DNA of 64,000 bases from Amycolatopsis bartoniae (GTDB lineage: Bacteria > Actinomycetota > Actinomycetes > Mycobacteriales > Pseudonocardiaceae): positions 1,612,001 through 1,676,000 of the forward strand of contig NZ_JACHWH010000001.1 in assembly GCF_014191255.1 (NCBI RefSeq). Direction: 5' to 3'. The translations under genes were made by a program, and so were the position numbers. Each line of letters starts with the position of its first letter. The stretch's first letter is position 1. Shown one piece after another: positions 1 through 8,284 of the stretch. Below the pieces are notes generated by a model. It was not told where the DNA came from. It did not search any database and saw only the letters and a program-made list of their open reading frames with translations.

Positions 1-472
<472 letters not shown>

Positions 473-544
473 CTATGCGGTTCGCCGGGGTTTTGTAAAC
501 GCCGTTAACTACGCTTTGCTCCTTATGCCGCAAGGAAAATCGGT

Positions 545-1009
545 TCAGCCCTTCCTGGTGACCCAGATGGTGATCGTGGCGGTCACGACGGGCCGCCCGG
601 CGGTGTCGGTGATCGTCACGGGCACCGGGAGGTCGAAGCCCTCGTCGCCGAACTCCGGCAGCTCCGGCAGCTCGGCGACCGCCCGCAGCCGCGTCTTCGC
701 CTTGGCGACGTAGGAGACCGTCATCCCCTTCGGCAGCCACCGGTGCGTGGCGGGCACGGTCGCCTCCGCGAGCATGCCCATCGCGATCTCGGCGAGGTTG
801 CATGCCGCGATCGCGTGAAAAGTGCCGATGTGGTTGTGGACACCCCACCACTTCGGCGCGGTCACCTCGCAGCGACCCGCCCGCAGCTCCCGCACGGTGG
901 GCAGCACCGTGCCGAAATAGGGCGCACGCAGGCACACCGCGGCCGAGAAGAGCCGCTTCCCGCCCGGCAGCCCGGCGAGCTTCGACCACATCGCGTAGGT
1001 CTGGGTCAC
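545..1009 (-). CDS. DUF4442 hotdog-fold protein (thioesterase-like)
   Basis: This 154-residue protein fits the DUF4442 family, which has the hotdog fold of acyl-CoA thioesterases. The visible core is the W-GVHNHIGTFHAIAACNLAEIAMG stretch (residues about 52-77, quoted only in part), where PaaI-like thioesterases bind acyl-CoA. No individual catalytic residue can be assigned with confidence. The GTG at 1009 has a strong Shine-Dalgarno (AAGGAGG) a few bases upstream, so it is preferred over the ATG 21 bases further in. It is divergent from the phosphatase gene at 1055, and the short shared promoter holds a 12-bp palindrome. Substrate is unknown; a role in acyl-CoA turnover is inferred from family only. 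Confidence 0.75.
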   Translation of the reverse strand: MTQTYAMWSKLAGLPGGKRLFSAAVCLRAPYFGTVLPTVRELRAGRCEVTAPKWWGVHNHIGTFHAIAACNLAEIAMGMLAEATVPATHRWLPKGMTVSYVAKAKTRLRAVAELPELPEFGDEGFDLPVPVTITDTAGRPVVTATITIWVTRKG

Positions 1010-1023
1010 CGCACCTCCTTGGT

Positions 1024-1035
1024 TACTCGCGAGTA
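1024..1035. promoter_or_regulatory. 12-bp palindromic operator candidate
   Basis: TACTCGCGAGTA is a perfect 12-bp palindrome in the 45-bp gap between the divergent DUF4442 and phosphatase genes. It lies just upstream of the DUF4442 ribosome binding site, where a bound repressor would block transcription. The look is that of a TetR-family operator; no cognate regulator is adjacent. Confidence 0.45.
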
Positions 1036-1054
1036 GCAAAGCAGACCGCTTGCT

Positions 1055-1648
1055 ATGTTCGCAACCGTGGACCACGAGCTCTTCCTCCTCCGGCACGGCC
1101 AGACCGAGTGGTCGGTGAACGGCAGGCACACCGGGCGCACCGACATCCCGCTGACTCCGGCGGGCGAGAACCAGGCGCGCGCCGCCGGGCTGACGCTCGG
1201 CGGGCTGCGCAAGGGCCCCGCGCTCGTGCTGAGCAGCCCGCGGCAGCGCGCGGTGCGCACGGCCGAACTGGCGGGCCTCGTCGTGAACGAGCGGACCGAG
1301 GACCTCGCCGAATGGGACTACGGCGACTACGAGGGCGTCACCACCCCGCAGATCCGGGAGACCGTGCCCGACTGGACGGTGTGGCACGGGCCGATCCCCG
1401 GCGGGGAAACCGCCGACCAGGTGGGCGCGCGTGCCGATAGGCTGCTGGCGCGGGTGCGCGCCGCGCTCGCCGACACCGAGGTCGTCCTCGTCGGGCACGG
1501 GCACTTCAGCCGGGTGCTGGTGGCCCGCTGGCTGGGCCTGCCCGCGACCGCCGGAGTCCACTTCGGACTCGATCCGGCCGGGGTCTCGGTGCTCGGCGAC
1601 GAGCGGGGCGAGCCCAAGATCGAGCACCTCAACATCCCGCCGTCCTGA
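1055..1648 (+). CDS. Histidine phosphatase family protein (acid phosphatase/phosphoglycerate mutase-like)
   Basis: A 197-residue member of the histidine phosphatase (branch 1) superfamily. The phospho-acceptor motif LLRHGQTEWS is near residues 11-20, where the His forms the phosphoenzyme. The second catalytic His is in VVLVGHGHFSRVL near residue 147. The position next to a GNAT gene and upstream of a DagK-like gene and whiB1 matches my recollection of M. tuberculosis gpm2 (Rv3214), which despite its name is an acid phosphatase. Start is uncertain: ATG 1055 and GTG 1067 are both in frame with no clear ribosome binding site. The substrate cannot be read from sequence. Confidence 0.85.
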   Translation: MFATVDHELFLLRHGQTEWSVNGRHTGRTDIPLTPAGENQARAAGLTLGGLRKGPALVLSSPRQRAVRTAELAGLVVNERTEDLAEWDYGDYEGVTTPQIRETVPDWTVWHGPIPGGETADQVGARADRLLARVRAALADTEVVLVGHGHFSRVLVARWLGLPATAGVHFGLDPAGVSVLGDERGEPKIEHLNIPPS

Positions 1649-1659
1649 CGGAGACCACC

Positions 1660-2145
1660 TTGGCCGACAGCCGAATCCGCCGCGTACAGGAGTCCGATGT
1701 GGACACCCTCGTGCAGCTGGTGCGAGACCTCGCCACCTACGAGAAGGCGCCGGCGGAGTGCCGGCTGACGTCCGAGAAGCTGCACGCGGCGTTGTTCGGC
1801 GAGGCGCCGGCCGTGTTCGGCCACGTCGCCGAGCAGGACGGCGACATCGTCGGCTTCGCGCTGTGGTTCCTGAACTTCTCCACGTGGCGCGGCGTGCACG
1901 GCATCTACCTCGAAGACCTGTACGTGCGCCCCGAACTGCGCGGCTCCGGCCTCGGCAAGGCGCTGCTGGCCACGCTGGCGAAGGAGTGCGTGGACCACGG
2001 CTACGCGCGGCTGGAGTGGTCGGTGCTGGACTGGAACCCGGCCACCGGCTTCTACAAGGCCCTCGGCGCCACCGCGATGGACGAGTGGACCGTGTACCGG
2101 CTCACCGACACGGCATTGGACAGGCTGGCCCGCACGATCGGCTGA
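1660..2145 (+). CDS. GNAT family N-acetyltransferase
   Basis: A 161-residue single-domain GNAT acetyltransferase. The acetyl-CoA binding motif A is visible as LYVRPELRGSGLGKALLATLAKE (residues about 87-109; R-G-S-G-L-G-K is the pyrophosphate-binding loop), followed by motif B around NPATGFYKALGA. The overall pattern resembles diamine/spermidine N-acetyltransferases, for example FALWFLNFSTW before motif A. The TTG start at 1660 follows GGAG by a suitable distance and lies 12 bp after the phosphatase stop, so the two are probably co-transcribed. The acetyl acceptor is unknown. Confidence 0.85.
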   Translation: MADSRIRRVQESDVDTLVQLVRDLATYEKAPAECRLTSEKLHAALFGEAPAVFGHVAEQDGDIVGFALWFLNFSTWRGVHGIYLEDLYVRPELRGSGLGKALLATLAKECVDHGYARLEWSVLDWNPATGFYKALGATAMDEWTVYRLTDTALDRLARTIG

Positions 2146-2161
2146 GCTCCGCCGCTTGCCG

Positions 2162-2207
2162 AGCGGAACGTCGCTCCGTATCTTTGCTAGCGGAGCGGCG
2201 TTCCGCT
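2162..2207 (+). terminator. Hairpin after the phosphatase-GNAT pair
   Basis: Two 17-base arms (2162-2178 and 2191-2207) pair with a single mismatch around a 12-base loop. There is no T-run after it, so it is either a weak terminator or an mRNA-stabilising stem between the GNAT gene and the downstream oxidoreductase. Confidence 0.55.
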
Positions 2208-2234
2208 TGCTCCTCCATAGCGGACGGAGGAACC

Positions 2235-3101
2235 ATGTCCCAGGTCAGCTTCGGCATCGCGACCGCGCCCATGCAGGTCGGCTACCCCGACCTCCAGCGA
2301 GTCTGGCGCGAGGCGGACGCGATCCCCGAAATCGAGCACGCCTGGCTGTTCGACCACCTCATGCCGATCGGCGGCGACCCGGACGGGCCGATCTTCGAGG
2401 GCTGGACGCTGCTCTCGGCGCTGGCCGCGCAGACCGAGCGGCTGCGCCTCGGGCTGTTGGTGACCAGCAACCGCTTCCGGCCGCCCGCGATGCTGGCCAA
2501 GATCGCCACGACGGTCGACGTCGTCTCGGGCGGCCGGCTCGACTTCGGGATCGGCGTGGGCTCGCGCCCCGGTCACCCGCTGGCCCGGCGCGAGTACGAG
2601 GCACACGGCCTGCCCTTCCACGACACGAAGACGGCCGTCGAGAGCCTCGCCGAAGCCTGCACGGTCATCCGGCGGCTGTGGACCGAGGACGAGCCGTTCG
2701 ACCACGAGGGCGCCCACGTCCGGCTCAGCGGCGCGTTCGGCAACCCGAAGCCCGTCCAGCGCCCCCACCCGCCGATCGTGATCGGCGGCCGCTCGTCGGC
2801 GACGCTGCGCGTGGTCGCCGAGCACGCCGACGTGTGGAACATCCCGGGCGGCGACATCGAGGACGTCGTCAGCCGCAGCGCGCTGCTGGACCGCTACTGC
2901 ACGGAGATCGGCCGTGACCCCGCGACGATCACGCGCTCGATCCACCTTGGCGTCTCCTACGACCGCCCGGCCGCCACGCGGGAGGCGATAGCGGAAGCGA
3001 CCGACGCCGGTTTCCGGCACGTCGTCCTCGGCCTGCCGTCGCCGTACCCCGTCGGCGTGGCGAAGTGGGTCGCGGAGGAGCTCGTCAGCCCGTCGGCCTA
3101 G
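2235..3101 (+). CDS. LLM-class flavin-dependent oxidoreductase, F420-type
   Basis: A 288-residue bacterial luciferase-like monooxygenase of the TIM-barrel kind that usually binds coenzyme F420 or FMN. Features seen: N-terminal beta-strand FGIATAPM, the active-site region WLFDHLMP, LGLLVTSNRFRPPAMLAKIATTVDVVSGGRL (quoted in parts; residues about 74-104), and the C-terminal binding strand PPIVIGGRSSATLRVVAEHADVWN. The ATG has GGAGG five bases upstream. The last codon overlaps the convergent membrane-protein gene: the bases CTAG at 3098-3101 serve as both stop codons. The substrate is not inferable. Confidence 0.85.
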   Translation: MSQVSFGIATAPMQVGYPDLQRVWREADAIPEIEHAWLFDHLMPIGGDPDGPIFEGWTLLSALAAQTERLRLGLLVTSNRFRPPAMLAKIATTVDVVSGGRLDFGIGVGSRPGHPLARREYEAHGLPFHDTKTAVESLAEACTVIRRLWTEDEPFDHEGAHVRLSGAFGNPKPVQRPHPPIVIGGRSSATLRVVAEHADVWNIPGGDIEDVVSRSALLDRYCTEIGRDPATITRSIHLGVSYDRPAATREAIAEATDAGFRHVVLGLPSPYPVGVAKWVAEELVSPSA

Positions 3102-3574
3102 GAGTCCCCACGCTCACGACGGGCCGCACGGCCTTCGAGGCCACCGCGCTCGGCGGCCTCCTCCTCGGTCTCGTCCGGCCGCTGGCCCAGCGCCCACGCC
3201 CGCGAAGGCTGCCGGAACAGCAGCACGAGGATCGCCACGCCGACGAGGATGACCGGCACCCCCGGCCCGGGGAGCCCGGACGGCCCGGTCAGGTACCAGC
3301 CGACACCGACGGTGATGAGCCCCACCACCAAGCCCGGCGTGCGGGCCCACGTCTGACCCATCGCGAGCCCCGCGGCGCAGCCGAGCACGGCGAGCGCGAA
3401 CACGACGTAGAACGCGGCCTCGGCGAGGACGTTGTTGCGGGGCACGTCGGAGGTGCCCGAAGCCACGAGCACCAGCACGCCGAACACCAGCAGGCCCAGG
3501 CCCGGCAGCGCGGTGGCGAGCCCGGCGAGCCGGACCTCGCGCGGCGCCGGAGCGATCTTGTCCTTGATCGACAC
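3098..3574 (-). CDS. Small integral membrane protein, function unknown
   Basis: A 158-residue protein with four predicted hydrophobic helices: LAGLATALPGLGLLVFGVLV, AAFYVVFALAVLGCAAGLAM, TPGLVVGLITVGVGWYLTG and GVPVILVGVAILVLLF. A short charged cytoplasmic tail rich in Glu/Arg follows. The GTG at 3574 is chosen because it precedes the first basic residues; GGAAGG lies about nine bases upstream. Its place between a GNAT gene and a DagK-like gene/whiB1 matches my recollection of the conserved membrane protein Rv3217c. No catalytic motif is seen. Confidence 0.7.
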   Translation of the reverse strand: MSIKDKIAPAPREVRLAGLATALPGLGLLVFGVLVLVASGTSDVPRNNVLAEAAFYVVFALAVLGCAAGLAMGQTWARTPGLVVGLITVGVGWYLTGPSGLPGPGVPVILVGVAILVLLFRQPSRAWALGQRPDETEEEAAERGGLEGRAARRERGDS

Positions 3575-3834
3575 GGGAAAACGCCTTCCACCTGCGGTTG
3601 GTGACCTTGTGTGAGCACCATCGATGCTATGCCACCCGGTCGGCCGTTTTCGAACCGCGGCCGTCCGGGTCAAGATCTGTATGTCGTCGGCGAGCGGGCG
3701 GTCGGCCCGGGTGCACTTGTCACGACGAACGGCCCTGCGGAAGCGATGGGAGGTCTACCGGCACTCGGATCGGTTCCCCGTGACTTGCAACTCCGCGGCC
3801 CGCCGGTGCCCCGCGGTTGACCTACCCTGCGGGA

Positions 3835-4749
3835 GTGCGCGCGATTCTCGTCGTCAACCCCCGGGCCACGTCCACCACGGCGGGCGGCCGCGATGTGCTG
3901 GCACACGCCTTGGCGAGCCAGGTCAAGCTCGAGGTGGTCGAGACCGACTACCCCGGGCACGCGCTCGCGGTGGCGCGCGACGCCGCCCGTGAGGGCATCG
4001 ACCTGGTCGTGGCCCACGGCGGTGACGGCACGGTCAACGAGGTCGTCAACGGCCTGCTCTCCGACGGGCCCGGCGACGCGCCCGCGCTCGGCGTCGTGCC
4101 GGGCGGCTCGGCCAACGTGTTCGCGCGCGCCCTCGGCGTCTCGCGCGACCCGGTGGAGGCCACGCACCAGCTGCTGCGGGCCATCGAGGGCGGGCAGAGC
4201 CGGTCGGTGGGGCTCGGCCGCGCCGACGGACGCTGGTTCACCTTCAACGCGGGGCTCGGCTGGGACGCCGACGTCGTGACCACGGTCGCGGACCGCCGGG
4301 GCAAGCAGACCAACGCCCTGCTCTACCTGCGTTCGGCCGTGGCCTGCTACTTCCGCCCGCCGCTGGGCCGCGAGCCGCTCACGGTGCACGTGCCGGGCGA
4401 GGAGCCCGTCGAGGTGCGCACGGCGTTCGTCTCCAACACCGATCCGTGGAGCTACCTGGGCCCGCGGCCGGTCCACCTGAACACCGGCACGTCGTTCGAC
4501 ACCGGACTGGGCCTGTTCGCGCTGACCGCGCTGAGCCTGCCGACCGTCTACCGCCACGTGCGGCAGGCGCTGCGGGCCGAGGCGAAGCACCGGGGACGCC
4601 GGCTCCTGCGGTACGACGACCTCGCGGAGCTGCGCGTGGAAGCTGAACAGCCGGTAAACTTCCAGGTGGACGGCGATCCGCTGGGCAAGCGGACCCGCGT
4701 CGAGTTCACCAGCGTCTCACACGCGCTGACGGTCCTCGTCGCCGGGTGA
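3835..4749 (+). CDS. Diacylglycerol/lipid kinase family protein
   Basis: A 304-residue DagK/LCB5-type lipid kinase that would transfer the ATP gamma-phosphate to diacylglycerol or a related lipid at the membrane. The nucleotide-binding signature GGDGTVNEVVNGL is near residues 62-74, with LGVVPGGSANVFARALG just after. VNPRA near the N-terminus is also conserved in the family. GTG 3835 puts the first beta-strand (RAILVVNP) at residue 2 as in homologues; a TTG 18 bases upstream is also in frame. It sits upstream of whiB1, as does Rv3218 in M. tuberculosis as I recall. Confidence 0.85.
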   Translation: MRAILVVNPRATSTTAGGRDVLAHALASQVKLEVVETDYPGHALAVARDAAREGIDLVVAHGGDGTVNEVVNGLLSDGPGDAPALGVVPGGSANVFARALGVSRDPVEATHQLLRAIEGGQSRSVGLGRADGRWFTFNAGLGWDADVVTTVADRRGKQTNALLYLRSAVACYFRPPLGREPLTVHVPGEEPVEVRTAFVSNTDPWSYLGPRPVHLNTGTSFDTGLGLFALTALSLPTVYRHVRQALRAEAKHRGRRLLRYDDLAELRVEAEQPVNFQVDGDPLGKRTRVEFTSVSHALTVLVAG

Positions 4750-4894
4750 GCGCGCGGAGGGGCTTCCGGGGTGATCGTTCGCGGCAAAGTGCAACTTGCC
4801 GCTCGTCGACACCAAGGCCCCGCTCACCGCACAGCGCTTCCCCCCGGAACACTGTTTCGGAGAGAAACCGCAGGTCAGCCCGGTCGCCCGACCA

Positions 4895-4910
4895 GGTGAG
4901 CTGACTCACC
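4895..4910. promoter_or_regulatory. CRP/GlxR-type site 1 upstream of whiB1
   Basis: GGTGAGCTGACTCACC is a perfect 16-bp inverted repeat containing GTGA-N6-TCAC, the core actinobacterial cAMP-receptor-protein motif. It lies 123 bp upstream of the whiB1 start. Confidence 0.65.
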
Positions 4911-4944
4911 GATCACGAAAAAATCCTTGTCGAAAGCGGTGTCT

Positions 4945-4960
4945 CGTGAAAGCATTCACA
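4945..4960. promoter_or_regulatory. CRP/GlxR-type site 2 upstream of whiB1
   Basis: CGTGAAAGCATTCACA contains a second GTGA-N6-TCAC motif, centred 50 bp downstream of the first and about 80 bp before the whiB1 start. M. tuberculosis whiB1 is known to be controlled by CRP (Rv3676) through two sites, so a paired arrangement here suggests the same cAMP input. Confidence 0.65.
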
Positions 4961-5032
4961 AGCACCCAGAAACACGACCGCCATGACGACTGTGGCGCAT
5001 CACACTGCGCCCATTAGAAGGAGCTCACAGAA

Positions 5033-5287
5033 ATGGACTGGCGCCACGACGCTGCCTGCCGAGACGAGGACCCGGAGCTGTTCTTCCCCGTGGGCAACAG
5101 CGGTCCCGCTCTGCTGCAGGTCGCCGAGGCGAAGGCCGTGTGCCACCGCTGCACCGTCGCCTCCGACTGCCTGGCCTGGGCTTTGGCCAGTGGTCAGGAC
5201 GCCGGCGTGTGGGGCGGCATGAGTGAGGACGAGCGTCGCGCCCTCAAGCGCCGCCGCGCTCACATCGGCACGCGCAGCAACGCCTGA
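5033..5287 (+). CDS. whiB1: WhiB1, iron-sulfur transcriptional regulator
   Basis: An 84-residue WhiB-family protein. The four cluster-ligating cysteines are at residues 9, 37, 40 and 46 (C-X27-C-X2-C-X5-C), matching M. tuberculosis WhiB1. They bind a [4Fe-4S] cluster that reacts with nitric oxide. The G-V-W-G-G turn near residues 60-64 and the basic tail ALKRRRAHIGTR (DNA contact) are present. WhiB1 binds sigma factor region 4 and is essential in mycobacteria. GGAG lies about ten bases before the ATG. The two CRP-type sites upstream suggest cAMP control. Confidence 0.95.
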   Translation: MDWRHDAACRDEDPELFFPVGNSGPALLQVAEAKAVCHRCTVASDCLAWALASGQDAGVWGGMSEDERRALKRRRAHIGTRSNA

Positions 5288-5378
5288 TTGCCACGATACG
5301 GCGCGGCTTCGCGGACCCCGGCACCGGGTCCGGCGAAACACCCGCCGAGGACTTCCGAGTCCGCCTGTAGAACGCTGC

Positions 5379-5415
5379 AGAGGGCCGGTACCCCCTATCC
5401 GGGTACCGGCCCTCT
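5379..5415. terminator. Bidirectional terminator between whiB1 and pdtaS
   Basis: A perfect 15-bp stem (5379-5393 with 5401-5415) and a 7-base loop separate the convergent whiB1 and pdtaS genes. It has no strong T-run on either side, but position and stability suit termination for both. Confidence 0.8.
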
Positions 5416-5451
5416 GGCGTGTCCGGGGTCCGTTTCGACGACGCTTTCAGC

Positions 5452-6957
5452 TCACAACCGGCGGCTCAGCGGGATCCGCAGCGCGGCTTCCGTGCCACGG
5501 GCCTCGCCCTCGCGCAGGCCCTTCAACGACAGCGAGCCCCGCAGCTCCGACTCGATCAGGGTCCGCACGATCTGCAGCCCCAGCCCGTCGGCGCGCTCCA
5601 GCGAGAACCCCGCCGGCAGCCCGCGCCCGTTGTCGCGGATCAGCACGTCCAGCCACCGCGCCGAGCGGGACACGGCGATCTCCACGCGGCCCGGCCGCCC
5701 GTCGGGGAAGGCGTGCTCCACCGCGTTCTGCACCAGCTCCGCCAGCACCATCACCAGTGGCGTCGCGATCTCGGCCACCACCACGCCGAACGACCCCGTC
5801 CGCCGGAAGCTCACCCGCGACTCGGCCGTGGCGACCTCGCCGACCATCGGCAGCACCTTGTCCAGCAGCTGGTCGAGGTCGACCCGCTCGTCCACGGACA
5901 CCGACAGCGCCTCGTGCACCATCGCGATCGACGACACCCGGCGCACCGACTCCGTCAGCGCCAGGCGCGCCTCCTCGCTGTTCGTCCGGCGGGACTGCAG
6001 GCGCAGCAGCGCCGCCACCGTCTGGAGGTTGTTCTTCACCCGGTGGTGGATCTCGCGGATGGTCGCGTCCTTCGACAGGAGCGCCCTGTCCCGCCGCTTG
6101 ACCTCCGTCACGTCCCGCACCAGCACCAGCGCGCCCGCGGGCTGGCCGTGCGGGCGCAGCGGCAGGGCGCGGAACAACACCACGGCTCCCCGCCGCGAAT
6201 CGGCCTCCGTGCGGCTGCCCGGCTTGCCGTCGAGTGCGTCGAGGATGCGGTGCGCGACCTCGGTGGCGTCGAACGGGTCACGGATCAGCGAGCGAGTCAA
6301 CGGCGCGAGCCGCGTGCCCACCAGGTCGGACTCGTGCCCCATCCGGTGGTACGCCGACAGCCCGTTGGGGCTCACGTACACCACGTTGCCCGCCGAGTCG
6401 AGGCGGATCAGCCCGTCCCCGACCCGCGGGCTGGTGTGCACGTCGCTCTGCGAGTCCGGGCTGGGGAACGTGCCGTCCGCGATCATCTGGCACAGGTCAC
6501 CAGCGCTGCCGAGGTACGCGACCTCCAGCGGGCTCGGCACCCGCGGCGCGGCCAGGTTCGTCTCCCGGCTCAGCACCGCGATGACGTTGCCCCCGAACGA
6601 CACCGGCACCGCTTCACGGCGCATCGGCAGGTCGCGGTACCAGTGCGGGTCCTCCTCGCGGCAGATCCGCACCTCCCGCATCGCGCGCGCCAGCTGCGGG
6701 TGCTCGTCGACCGTGAACCGCGTGCCGACGACGTCCTCCGGGTGCGCCGTCGGGGCCGTGGTGGGCCGCGCCTGCGCGACGCACACGAAGTCGCCGCCCT
6801 GGGCGGTCAGTTCCTTGGAGACCGGCACCCACAGCAGGAAGTCGGCGAACGACAGGTCCGCGAGCAGCTGCCACTCGGCCACCACGGCCTGCAGGTGGTC
6901 GGCGGCTTCACCCGACAGGCCGGTGTTCTCGGCGAGCAGGTCGGAAAGTGTGGACAT
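5452..6957 (-). CDS. pdtaS: PdtaS, cytosolic sensor histidine kinase
   Basis: A 501-residue soluble kinase, the same length as I recall for M. tuberculosis PdtaS (Rv3220c), and also beside whiB1. Domains: an N-terminal GAF-like sensor (about 1-150), a PAS domain (about 180-290, containing VGDGLIRLDSAGNVVYVSPN), and an HWE/HisKA_2 kinase core. The phospho-acceptor His is in REIHHRVKNNLQTVAALLRL (about 315-335). The ATPase N-box is LVQNAVEHAFPDG and the G-box is DNGRGLPAGF. There is no membrane segment. It normally phosphorylates PdtaR, an RNA-binding (ANTAR) antiterminator, which is not in this window. ATG 6957 matches the mycobacterial N-terminus (MSTL-DLLAE); another ATG lies 9 bases upstream. 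Confidence 0.93.
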   Translation of the reverse strand: MSTLSDLLAENTGLSGEAADHLQAVVAEWQLLADLSFADFLLWVPVSKELTAQGGDFVCVAQARPTTAPTAHPEDVVGTRFTVDEHPQLARAMREVRICREEDPHWYRDLPMRREAVPVSFGGNVIAVLSRETNLAAPRVPSPLEVAYLGSAGDLCQMIADGTFPSPDSQSDVHTSPRVGDGLIRLDSAGNVVYVSPNGLSAYHRMGHESDLVGTRLAPLTRSLIRDPFDATEVAHRILDALDGKPGSRTEADSRRGAVVLFRALPLRPHGQPAGALVLVRDVTEVKRRDRALLSKDATIREIHHRVKNNLQTVAALLRLQSRRTNSEEARLALTESVRRVSSIAMVHEALSVSVDERVDLDQLLDKVLPMVGEVATAESRVSFRRTGSFGVVVAEIATPLVMVLAELVQNAVEHAFPDGRPGRVEIAVSRSARWLDVLIRDNGRGLPAGFSLERADGLGLQIVRTLIESELRGSLSLKGLREGEARGTEAALRIPLSRRL

Positions 6958-7049
6958 CGCTTCCATACAACCAGAGCGGACCGGGTCGGCACAGCCCGGG
7001 CGCGGCCTGCCACACTGGGGGGAGCAAGCTACACTCGAGGAGCAGACAC

Positions 7050-7124
7050 ATGTCGAAGCGTGCCCGTAAGCGTCGCGACCGGAAGAAGAACGGCGCGAAC
7101 CACGGCAAGAAGCCCAACGCCTGA
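7050..7124 (+). CDS. Ribosomal protein bL37 (24 residues)
   Basis: A 24-codon gene starting MSKRARKRRDRKK and ending NHGKKPNA. It is extremely basic and matches the actinobacterial small 50S protein bL37, first seen in mycobacterial ribosome structures, whose ending NHGKRPNA is nearly identical. GAGG lies ten bases before the ATG, and a terminator hairpin starts 17 bases after the stop, so it looks like an independent transcription unit. It lies between pdtaS and the anti-sigma gene, an interval where such a gene is easily missed because of its size. Confidence 0.85.
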   Translation: MSKRARKRRDRKKNGANHGKKPNA

Positions 7125-7140
7125 GTTCCCAGGCGAGCGA

Positions 7141-7170
7141 AAGGCCCCGGCGGAATCCCGCCGGGGCCTT
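7141..7170. terminator. Bidirectional terminator, bL37/rsrA
   Basis: A perfect 13-bp stem (7141-7153 with 7158-7170) with the loop AATC, followed by TTTCCG on the plus side. It separates the convergent bL37 and anti-sigma genes and can serve both. Confidence 0.85.
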
Positions 7171-7184
7171 TCCGCGTCCTCAGC

Positions 7185-7505
7185 TCAGTCGCGCTGCTCG
7201 ATGCTGACCTCGGTGCGCTCGACGGTCACCCCGCCGCTCACCTCCACCGTCCGGCGGAACGACGCGCGCAGCTTCTGCTTCAGCTCCGCCGGGGCGGCGT
7301 CACCACCGCACTTGCGGGCGAGCAGCTGCTTGAGCGCCTCGTCGATGCCGTACTCCTCGAGGCACGGCGGGCAGTCCTCGATGTGCCGCCGCAGCTCGGC
7401 GTCCCGCTCCGGACTGCACTCGCGGTCCAGTAGCAGGTAGATCTCGGCGAGCGCCTCCTCGCACTTGACCTTGTCCTTGCCGGACTCGGACTCACACGGG
7501 TTCAC
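7185..7505 (-). CDS. rsrA: Zinc-containing anti-sigma factor RsrA/RshA
   Basis: A 106-residue ZAS-family anti-sigma factor for the redox sigma factor encoded just upstream. Its zinc/disulfide switch is visible: Cys15, then His41, Cys45 and Cys48 in HIEDCPPC (H-X3-C-X2-C). In the reduced state it holds SigR inactive; oxidation forms a disulfide, releases zinc and frees the sigma factor. The GTG start overlaps the sigma-factor stop by four bases (GTGA), so translation is coupled and the two are made together. The ~40-residue C-terminal tail is acidic/basic mixed with no motif. Confidence 0.92.
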   Translation of the reverse strand: MNPCESESGKDKVKCEEALAEIYLLLDRECSPERDAELRRHIEDCPPCLEEYGIDEALKQLLARKCGGDAAPAELKQKLRASFRRTVEVSGGVTVERTEVSIEQRD

Positions 7506-8140
7506 TGCGCCACCTCCTGCTGAGCGCCCCGGATGAAGCCCCGCTCGCGCGCGACGCCGGCCAGCAGGTTCCGCAGCTGCGCCCGGCCCCGGTGCAACCG
7601 GGACATGACGGTGCCGATGGGAGTGTCCATGATCTCGGCGATTTCCTTGTACGCGAAACCCTCGACGTCGGCGAGGTAGACCGCCAGGCGGAACTCCTCG
7701 GGCAGCTGCTGCAACGCCTGCTTGACATCGCTGTCGGGCAGCCGGTCCATGGCCTCGACCTCGGCCGAACGCAAGCCGCTGGAGGTGTGGCTCTCCGCCT
7801 GGGCGATCTGCCAGTCGGTGATCTCCTCGGTCGGCTGCTGCACCGGCTGACGCTGGCGCTTGCGGTAGCCGTTGATGTAGGTGTTGGTCAGGATGCGGTA
7901 CATCCAGGCCTTGAGGTTCGTGCCCTCCTTGAAGGAGTTGAACGCCCCGTACGCCTTCAGGTAGGTCTCCTGCACCAGGTCCTCGGCGTCCGCCGGGTTG
8001 CGGGTCATCCGCATGGCGGCCGAGTACAGCTGGTCCAGCAGCGGCATCGCGTCCCGCTCGAAGCGCTCGGCGCGTTCTTCGACCTGCTCCTGGTCGTCAG
8101 CAGCAGGCTCCGGTGTCGCGTCGTTCGGCGTGCTCGGCAA
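7502..8140 (-). CDS. sigR: Redox-responsive ECF sigma factor SigR/SigH
   Basis: A group IV sigma factor with region 2 ([20 protein letters not shown] and [20 protein letters not shown]) and region 4 ([20 protein letters not shown] and [20 protein letters not shown]). These are near-identical to SigR of Streptomyces and SigH of M. tuberculosis, regulators of the thiol-oxidative stress response. The TTG at 8140 (212 residues) has a GAAGGG-type binding site and gives the same N-terminal length as SigH. The reading frame stays open upstream through ATGs at 8272 and 8284, giving possible forms with 44 or 48 extra residues. A SigR-type promoter lies inside that extension. Confidence 0.93.
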   Translation of the reverse strand: MPSTPNDATPEPAADDQEQVEERAERFERDAMPLLDQLYSAAMRMTRNPADAEDLVQETYLKAYGAFNSFKEGTNLKAWMYRILTNTYINGYRKRQRQPVQQPTEEITDWQIAQAESHTSSGLRSAEVEAMDRLPDSDVKQALQQLPEEFRLAVYLADVEGFAYKEIAEIMDTPIGTVMSRLHRGRAQLRNLLAGVARERGFIRGAQQEVAQ

Positions 8141-8284
8141 ACCTTTCCCTTCCCCGTAAGCGTAGGACAGCTTCGAGGATACGCGGGGGCCCTTGGGCTG
8201 GCCTGGCACGGCGGGCCGACCAGGACGGGTGACGTCCTGGACCCTGCCGCCCGGATGAGCAAGCTTCGTCATCACACCCCGCAT

